The position numbers and the translations under genes were made by a program. From a virus, in the IMG/VR virus record IMGVR_UViG_3300040856_002504, positions 1 to 28,903 of that record: a DNA stretch of 28,903 nucleotides. One strand, given 5' to 3'. The notes under the pieces are model-generated. The model was not told the origin of the DNA, ran no database searches, and saw only the letters and a list, made by a program, of their open reading frames with translations. Positions 21,978 to 26,082 of the stretch are shown here, in pieces. Position 1 is the first letter of the stretch, and the number at the start of each line of letters is the position of its first letter.

Positions 21978-23428
21978 CAATTATAAGCCGCACAAGGTAT
22001 ACCTCCACTGTCTTTAAATAAGTTACTACCACCTTGTTTAATTCTTTTTAAAACTATTTTATTTCTTCCACCATCACCACCAGACTCACTAACAATCTTT
22101 ATACCCCATTCACCTAAAGTAGATGGAGGAGTCGGTGATGTTTCTGGTGGTTTTTCATAATTAAATTCAACAGCCAATTGTATAATACAAAATTTATATT
22201 GTTCATATTCATTTGGTGATGTATGTGGGTCCATGCCGTTAAACTTTCTATCACCATCTTTTTTATATGAACTAGGTTCTCCACCACCTGTTGAAAATAA
22301 GTTTGGTGATGGTGGATTTGGACCTGATGAACCGTCACCATTCCTACCGTTTGAGTTTAATGTAACCCCAACATTACCGATATCAGGTATGATAGAACCC
22401 AATTGATTTACAATATAGTTATACACACTTTGTACCCTTGCTTCAGATAGTTCTTTAAAACTCATTTGTTCTGCTTGACCTGTATTTCTGTATCTAGATG
22501 CGGATGTCCATATAGTAAACGGGTAATTTTTAATAGAACCATCAACCTCTACTTTGTCGGCTACCGAAACCGTAGCACCTGGATTTGACTCTAAAAATGT
22601 TTCAATCTCACTTCTAAAATTAGTTACCCAATCAACGACACCCTGTCCAACTTGTGTTGAATTGTTTGGGAATGGTTCTCCTTGTGTGTTTTTATTTATA
22701 TTTGCCTGTAGTCTAACTGCAGGTATTGCCTCCTCTTCCTTACCTTCAGTTTTTGTTAAAGCACCTGGAGTTAATTTTATATATTTAATATTTTTTCTAC
22801 ATTCCCCCCAATCTGGTGAATTACTATCCTTTTTCTCAGGGTATTTCTTAATACACCAATCGGTAAAATACTGAATAAACCCTTCTTTATTTTCTTCAGT
22901 CATAGGTGGTACTTCTGCACTTGACTGTCTTTTTTCTTTACCTGATACTCTTTCACCTGATTTATAATCACCACTACTACAAGTACTTAATGCTGATTCG
23001 TTATAGTCAGGATTAAAAGAATCTTCACCTAATGAAAAACCAGTTTTAACTTGACCTAATCTATCTCCTTTTTGGTCTTCAATATTTCTTAATTCTTCAG
23101 ACGATGAACGATATTTACTATCGTCATTAAAATAACTTTTAGGTATATAATTATAACTTGAGTATAGGTATTGACCTTCCACACCTCTTTTACTTGTAGG
23201 TGATTCAGGTAACTTATCAGGTTTTAATTCACTTATAGGGAACCTATATTTAAAATAATATTTTGGAGAACACACAAATTCGCTATCCGCACTCTCCCAA
23301 TAAATTTTACTCTTATCATCTAATAAAGTAACAAATAATCTTTCGGTGGTACTTGTTTGTTCTAGAATTGTCTTTAATCCCATGATTTCCCTCATACGAT
23401 TAACTTCACTCAAAATATTTCGTTTCAT
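21977..23428 (-). CDS. Large phage protein with a possible OmpA-like domain
   Basis: The 483-residue product begins MKRNILSEVNRMREIMGLKT, with I-L-S-E and T-I-L-E near the N-terminus as possible prohead-protease sites. Residues roughly 235-350 resemble an OmpA-like domain: a NPGATVSVADKVEVDGS strand, then SFKELSEARVQSVYNYIVNQ in the place of the family's N-x-x-L-S-x-x-R-A-x-x-V motif. Gly/Ser/Pro-rich linkers follow (NGDGSSGPNPPSPNLFSTGG), and a Cys near the end. OmpA-like domains bind peptidoglycan, so a virion or cell-wall-associated role is possible. It has no signal peptide. ATG at 23428, with TATTTATA 12 bases upstream, in an operon with the 619-residue protein. Confidence 0.72.
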   Translation of the reverse strand: MKRNILSEVNRMREIMGLKTILEQTSTTERLFVTLLDDKSKIYWESADSEFVCSPKYYFKYRFPISELKPDKLPESPTSKRGVEGQYLYSSYNYIPKSYFNDDSKYRSSSEELRNIEDQKGDRLGQVKTGFSLGEDSFNPDYNESALSTCSSGDYKSGERVSGKEKRQSSAEVPPMTEENKEGFIQYFTDWCIKKYPEKKDSNSPDWGECRKNIKYIKLTPGALTKTEGKEEEAIPAVRLQANINKNTQGEPFPNNSTQVGQGVVDWVTNFRSEIETFLESNPGATVSVADKVEVDGSIKNYPFTIWTSASRYRNTGQAEQMSFKELSEARVQSVYNYIVNQLGSIIPDIGNVGVTLNSNGRNGDGSSGPNPPSPNLFSTGGGEPSSYKKDGDRKFNGMDPHTSPNEYEQYKFCIIQLAVEFNYEKPPETSPTPPSTLGEWGIKIVSESGGDGGRNKIVLKRIKQGGSNLFKDSGGIPCAAYN

Positions 23429-23440
23429 TATATTTTTTTT

Positions 23441-23448
23441 TATAAATA
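23441..23448 (-). promoter_or_regulatory. Candidate late promoter TATTTATA of the 483/619-residue pair
   Basis: The minus strand reads CTATTTATAAAAAAAAATATA before the ATG at 23428. It sits back to back with the plus-strand host-type promoter whose -33 element starts at 23450. Confidence 0.6.
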
Positions 23449-23449
23449 G

Positions 23450-23480
23450 TTTGTCAGATAAAAAAACTTCACTATATTTG
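23450..23480 (+). promoter_or_regulatory. Bacteroidetes-type promoter of the CAP gene
   Basis: TTTG (23450-23453), 19 bases, TATATTTG (23473-23480), with the ATG 4 bases later. This is the best match to the consensus in the window, and the leader would be almost absent. Confidence 0.75.
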
Positions 23481-23484
23481 TATT

Positions 23485-24039
23485 ATGTATAAACTACTCA
23501 TCATCCCTCTTACGTTAATTTCATTCACCTCAATTTCACAAATTACTTGGAATTGTTATACAGAAGATGAATACGGTAACACCGTAAAGATTGATTGTGA
23601 CGGGCATATACCAACACCTGTCTTTACAGGAAATATTGATTCACTGTGTTGGGAAATGGAGAAACGGTTTGTTAATACTCTTAATGAATGGAGACGTAAT
23701 CATGGTATCCACGAGTTAGAATATGATGATGATATGGAATCTCTACTAACAGTGCCACATAATGAATGGCAGGTTAATAAAGGTCTTATCGCGCATGGTG
23801 AGGATGGTCGTTCACTTTCTGAAATCTCACGTAGTCGTGGATTTACCGGTGTTGGAGAATGTGTAGCATACAATTATAGGTCTGATATGGGTGAGGTATC
23901 ACAATTCTTCATTCAATATAAGAAAAGTAAACCACATTGGGAAATTTTAACTAGTACAGATTACCATTACATTTCTGTTTCTGTCCTATACGACCAAGAA
24001 AAAAATCGATATTATTCTACAGTAAATGTTCGTTGGTGA
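23485..24039 (+). CDS. Secreted CAP-domain (SCP/PR-1-like) protein
   Basis: This 184-residue protein has a signal peptide (MYKLLIIPLTLISFTSIS, cleavage near Q19) and a CAP domain. The helix RFVNTLNEWRRNHGIHELEY (about 61-80) matches the bacterial CAP start (LxxxNxxRxxxGxxxL). Family-type His and Glu positions are H104 (LIAHG), E125 (GECVAYN) and H151 (PHWEILTS). The domain ends with TDYHYISVSVLYDQEKNRYYSTVNV, like the family's (GV)xxxxxxYYxVxxF. Two extra Cys sit before the domain. CAP proteins are exported and bind cell-surface lipids or act in other ways; a phage role is not known. It has its own host-type promoter just upstream of the tmRNA. Recent capture from the host is plausible. Confidence 0.82.
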   Translation: MYKLLIIPLTLISFTSISQITWNCYTEDEYGNTVKIDCDGHIPTPVFTGNIDSLCWEMEKRFVNTLNEWRRNHGIHELEYDDDMESLLTVPHNEWQVNKGLIAHGEDGRSLSEISRSRGFTGVGECVAYNYRSDMGEVSQFFIQYKKSKPHWEILTSTDYHYISVSVLYDQEKNRYYSTVNVRW

Positions 24040-24040
24040 G

Positions 24041-24071
24041 TTGTTTTATTAAAGAATAATATTTATCTTTG
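24041..24071 (+). promoter_or_regulatory. Bacteroidetes-type promoter of the tmRNA
   Basis: TTG (24041-24043), 20 bases, TATCTTTG (24064-24071). The mature 5' end at 24091 is 20 bases past the box, leaving a short leader for RNase P to remove. The -33 element starts just after the CAP stop codon. Confidence 0.72.
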
Positions 24072-24090
24072 TGGTGTTCTTTGAAAATAT

Positions 24091-24475
24091 GGGGGCGTTT
24101 TTGGATTTGACTGGTACAGTCAGGCACAGAGTGCACGTAGTGAGAGGTTACCTATCACTTTAATCCACGGTTACAATTTTTATACGGCGACGTTATCGAA
24201 AACCTTCAGGCTGTCGGATTAGTCCGCACTGAAGAGGTTTACGCAGCCTAAGGCTCCGTTTACCGCAGGTCGGTCAGGACATATACCTATGAACAGAAGT
24301 CCGTTGTTGTGGTGGAGAAATGACTAAACCCTAAATTGAGTCATACATCTGTTGGTGGTAAATGATGTTAACTTGAACCACATATTTCGGATTGTTGAGA
24401 ATCAATAATGACCTAAACGTGTAGTACTCTCTGTTTGGGGTATTCAGGACCTGGGTTCGACTCCCAGCGCTTCCA
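24091..24475 (+). ncRNA. ssrA: tmRNA (transfer-messenger RNA)
   Basis: The ends form an alanine tRNA-like domain. The acceptor 5' GGGGGCG (24091-24097) pairs with CGCTTCC (24468-24474), with G-U at pair 3 as in tRNA-Ala identity and another at pair 4; A24475 is the discriminator. T arm: CTGGG / CCCAG around TTCGACT (24451-24467). The 5' TTTTGGATTTGAC and 3' CTAAACGTGTAGTA blocks are universal tmRNA landmarks. The region before the tag (AGTGAGAGG...CACTTTAATC) follows the Bacteroidetes tmRNA layout. CCA is not encoded (CAA follows). The length of 385 is normal. Its product rescues stalled ribosomes with host SmpB and tags the nascent chain. It has its own promoter and terminator. Phage tmRNAs are known but rare. 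Confidence 0.96.
24186..24251 (+). other. Tag-peptide reading frame of the tmRNA
   Basis: By layout, the resume codon is GGC at 24186, as in other Bacteroidetes tmRNAs. The frame runs 21 codons to TAA at 24249-24251: it begins GDVIEN, continues through LQAVGLVR and ends TEEVYAA. The stop lies in the loop of a P5-like helix (AGCC-TAA-GGCT plus outer GGT/ACG pairs). Usual Bacteroidetes tags are about 9 residues ending ALAA. The other two frames stop without an Ala-Ala end. Codons 7-16 lie within a hairpin (24204-24234). Confidence 0.72.
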
Positions 24476-24480
24476 CAAAA

Positions 24481-24516
24481 AAAATCCCCTAATTGTTTTG
24501 GCAGTTAGGGGATTTT
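24481..24516 (+). terminator. Terminator of the tmRNA
   Basis: AAAATCCCCTAA (24481-24492) pairs perfectly with TTAGGGGATTTT (24505-24516), with a 12-base loop. It starts 5 bases after the mature 3' end. The loop contains the -33 TTTG of the next promoter. Confidence 0.92.
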
Positions 24517-24527
24517 TATTATCTTTG
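24497..24527 (+). promoter_or_regulatory. Bacteroidetes-type promoter overlapping the tmRNA terminator
   Basis: TTTG (24497-24500), in the terminator loop, is 19 bases before TATCTTTG (24520-24527). It drives the zinc-motif gene at 24558. Confidence 0.72.
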
Positions 24528-24557
24528 TAGGGTAATCATCACATAAACATCACCACT

Positions 24558-25136
24558 ATGACTCAAGAAGAAGTAATCAAAGAAGTACAGAACTACGAAG
24601 GAACCAACAACTTCATGAACTCACTCAAGCGAGGTCTGAAGAAATACGGTTCCCTCACCGAAAACCAAGCAGCGGCAGCCATTCGTGTTATCGAAGGTGC
24701 TCGTCGTCACGAACAATCACAAAAACGTATTGACATCAAATTGGTTGGTGATACCATTAAGATTGGTCGTAAAATTGCTCTCGGAATCAAAGAAGAATAC
24801 GGATTGGATTTCCACCCCATCCTCGTGGATGTCACCGCGGTAACCGCAATGACTGACCGAGCACTCCGACTCAAAGGTAAGTTGACCAAAGAAAATGGTG
24901 GAGTATGTCGTTGTTGTGGGAAAACCCTGACCGACGAGATGTCTCAGGTTACCGGTATTGGTCCAGTATGTGCAAAATACGTTGGTGTGGAACACCCAAA
25001 ATCTAAGAACGATGTGGAAAAGTTCAAGGAGGATATGTCAAATAAAATTGACGAAATTGGTGAGTTTGAGTTTTGGATTCCCAAACGAGCCGTCATCAAG
25101 TGGGACGGAATGGGAGGTGTTATGTTGAGAATGTGA
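24558..25136 (+). CDS. DUF6011-like zinc-motif protein
   Basis: This 192-residue protein has an N-terminal helical part with FMNSLKRGLKKYGSLTENQA (about residues 19-38), a pattern seen in many phage and plasmid proteins, and a zinc-knuckle-like block CRCCGKTLTDEMSQVTGIGP followed by VCAKYVG (C117, C120, C138; a fourth ligand is not certain). This C-x-x-C-G-x-x-L-T-D...S...G-x-G-P-x-C pattern is that of DUF6011, a short domain of unknown function often found in replication-associated or DNA-binding phage proteins. The start is the ATG at 24558. Base composition is richer in GC than its neighbours, including more C-ending codons. It has its own promoter and terminator. Function unknown. Confidence 0.78.
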   Translation: MTQEEVIKEVQNYEGTNNFMNSLKRGLKKYGSLTENQAAAAIRVIEGARRHEQSQKRIDIKLVGDTIKIGRKIALGIKEEYGLDFHPILVDVTAVTAMTDRALRLKGKLTKENGGVCRCCGKTLTDEMSQVTGIGPVCAKYVGVEHPKSKNDVEKFKEDMSNKIDEIGEFEFWIPKRAVIKWDGMGGVMLRM

Positions 25137-25140
25137 AAGA

Positions 25141-25160
25141 AGGGGGTTATCCCCCTTTTT
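25141..25160 (+). terminator. Terminator after the zinc-motif gene
   Basis: AGGGGG / CCCCCT form a stem with loop TTAT, followed by a T-run. It begins 5 bases after the stop codon at 25134-25136. Confidence 0.85.
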
Positions 25161-25173
25161 TCATTTTTTATGA

Positions 25174-25181
25174 TATTTATA
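25174..25181 (+). promoter_or_regulatory. Candidate late promoter TATTTATA before the holin-like gene
   Basis: TATTTATA is followed by an inverted partner: TTTATAGT (25176-25183), loop AATAA, ACTATAAA (25189-25196). It ends 25 bases before the ATG at 25207. Confidence 0.5.
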
Positions 25182-25206
25182 GTAATAAACTATAAAATTA
25201 TTTATC

Positions 25207-25434
25207 ATGCAAACAGCAGAATTAAAAAGTTTAATTAGACACGCATTAACTGCGATTGGTACCTTGTTGGTGTTGACAGGGTTAAACAAATTCATTCCCT
25301 TAGTAGATTATTTAACTGATAATTTGGACACGACCTTTCAAGCGATAGAGGTATTAATTGGTGTTGTAATAACGGTTTTCGGTTTCTTACGGAACAAAGA
25401 CCGTTTCAAACAAGTTGCCGAGTCCGCCAAGTAA
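25207..25434 (+). CDS. Small two-span membrane protein, holin-like
   Basis: The 75-residue product has an N-terminal amphipathic stretch (MQTAELKSLIRHALTAIG), a first hydrophobic helix (about 15-33, including TLLVLTGLNKFIPL), a short loop (DYLTDNLD) and a second helix (about 44-60, AIEVLIGVVITVFGFL), then the charged tail RNKDRFKQVAESAK. Size, two spans and tail fit phage holins, which set lysis timing by forming membrane holes. No endolysin gene is next to it, so the assignment is by shape only. It is a single-gene unit with its own late-type motif and terminator. A second candidate pair lies at 4587-5023. Confidence 0.72.
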   Translation: MQTAELKSLIRHALTAIGTLLVLTGLNKFIPLVDYLTDNLDTTFQAIEVLIGVVITVFGFLRNKDRFKQVAESAK

Positions 25435-25450
25435 AAGATGAATAAAGTTA

Positions 25451-25480
25451 AAACCCCCGACCACAAATCGGGGGTTTTTC
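25451..25480 (+). terminator. Terminator after the holin-like gene
   Basis: AAACCCCCGA (25451-25460) pairs with TCGGGGGTTT (25468-25477) across loop CCACAAA, with T residues following. Confidence 0.9.
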
Positions 25481-25526
25481 TTTGACATATAAAATAAATT
25501 ATTTTATTATTAACAAAAAAACTATT

Positions 25527-26024
25527 ATGAATAATGTCTTAGTATTAAATGCGGACTTCTCCCCATTAAACATAACATCTCTTCAAAGAGGGTTTGTTTT
25601 GGTGGATAAAGGTAAAGCGGAGATAGTAAAGAAAGGTGAAAAAGACATAGTAACGACGATAGGTAATTTTGTTAGACCTGTTATTATTAGATTATTAAAT
25701 TATATTAAATTTAGACCCACAAACTTAAAGGTAAGTAGAAAAAGAATCTTCAAAAGAGACAAGTCAACGTGTCAATACTGTGGTTCCAAAAAACATTTAA
25801 CAATAGACCACGTTATGCCTCGTTCTCGTGGTGGCGGTAATACCTGGACTAATTTGGTTACTTGTTGTTCGGGATGTAATGTTTACAAAGGAAACAGGAC
25901 CCCAAAAGAGGCCGGTATGAAACTTATGTCACGCCCGTATGAGCCCTCTATATTCTCCTCTGTCTTATATGAAGAGGCTGAGGATATATGGACAGATTTT
26001 AAAAATTCATTCAAATCTTATTAA
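25527..26024 (+). CDS. HNH endonuclease
   Basis: The 165-residue product has the N-terminal block MNNVLVLNADFSPLNITSLQ, as in a widespread bacterial HNH family, and the nuclease core with structural zinc Cys C82 and C85 (STCQYCG) and C114 and C117 (TCCSGCN), catalytic D94-H95 (LTIDHVMP), N109 and N118. All catalytic and zinc residues appear intact. Upstream in-frame codons (from 25482) lack an ATG, and the ATG at 25527 is preceded by an A-rich stretch, so this start is chosen. Roles in phages range from packaging to homing or DNA attack. No intron or split gene is adjacent, so it looks free-standing. Possibly captured from the host. Confidence 0.9.
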   Translation: MNNVLVLNADFSPLNITSLQRGFVLVDKGKAEIVKKGEKDIVTTIGNFVRPVIIRLLNYIKFRPTNLKVSRKRIFKRDKSTCQYCGSKKHLTIDHVMPRSRGGGNTWTNLVTCCSGCNVYKGNRTPKEAGMKLMSRPYEPSIFSSVLYEEAEDIWTDFKNSFKSY

Positions 26025-26035
26025 ACATTTTTAAC

Positions 26036-26043
26036 TATTTATA
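26036..26043 (+). promoter_or_regulatory. Candidate late promoter TATTTATA before the adhesin gene
   Basis: CTATTTATAGG lies 39 bases before the ATG at 26083. The distance is longer than for most head genes, and the box is one arm of the inverted repeat that follows. Confidence 0.5.
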
Positions 26044-26079
26044 GGTATAAGTTCTTCAATAAACGTTAAACCTATAAAT
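26037..26079. repeat. Perfect 10-bp inverted repeat in the adhesin leader
   Basis: ATTTATAGGT (26037-26046) and ACCTATAAAT (26070-26079) are exact inverted copies 23 bases apart. The second arm ends 3 bases before the ATG. Confidence 0.7.
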
Positions 26080-26082
26080 TAA

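Noticed and set aside
22690-22705. TATTTATA on the plus strand inside the 483-residue gene
   Set aside because: It lies within a coding region, antisense to the gene, with no gene start downstream. Taken as a chance match.
24091-24475. Isolated tRNA gene near 24440
   Set aside because: The T arm and acceptor belong to the tmRNA; there is no anticodon arm, and the 5' acceptor strand is 370 bases upstream.
24707-24995. Minus-strand ORFs opposite the zinc-motif gene
   Set aside because: No promoter or A-rich start context; the plus-strand protein has a clear DUF6011-like motif.
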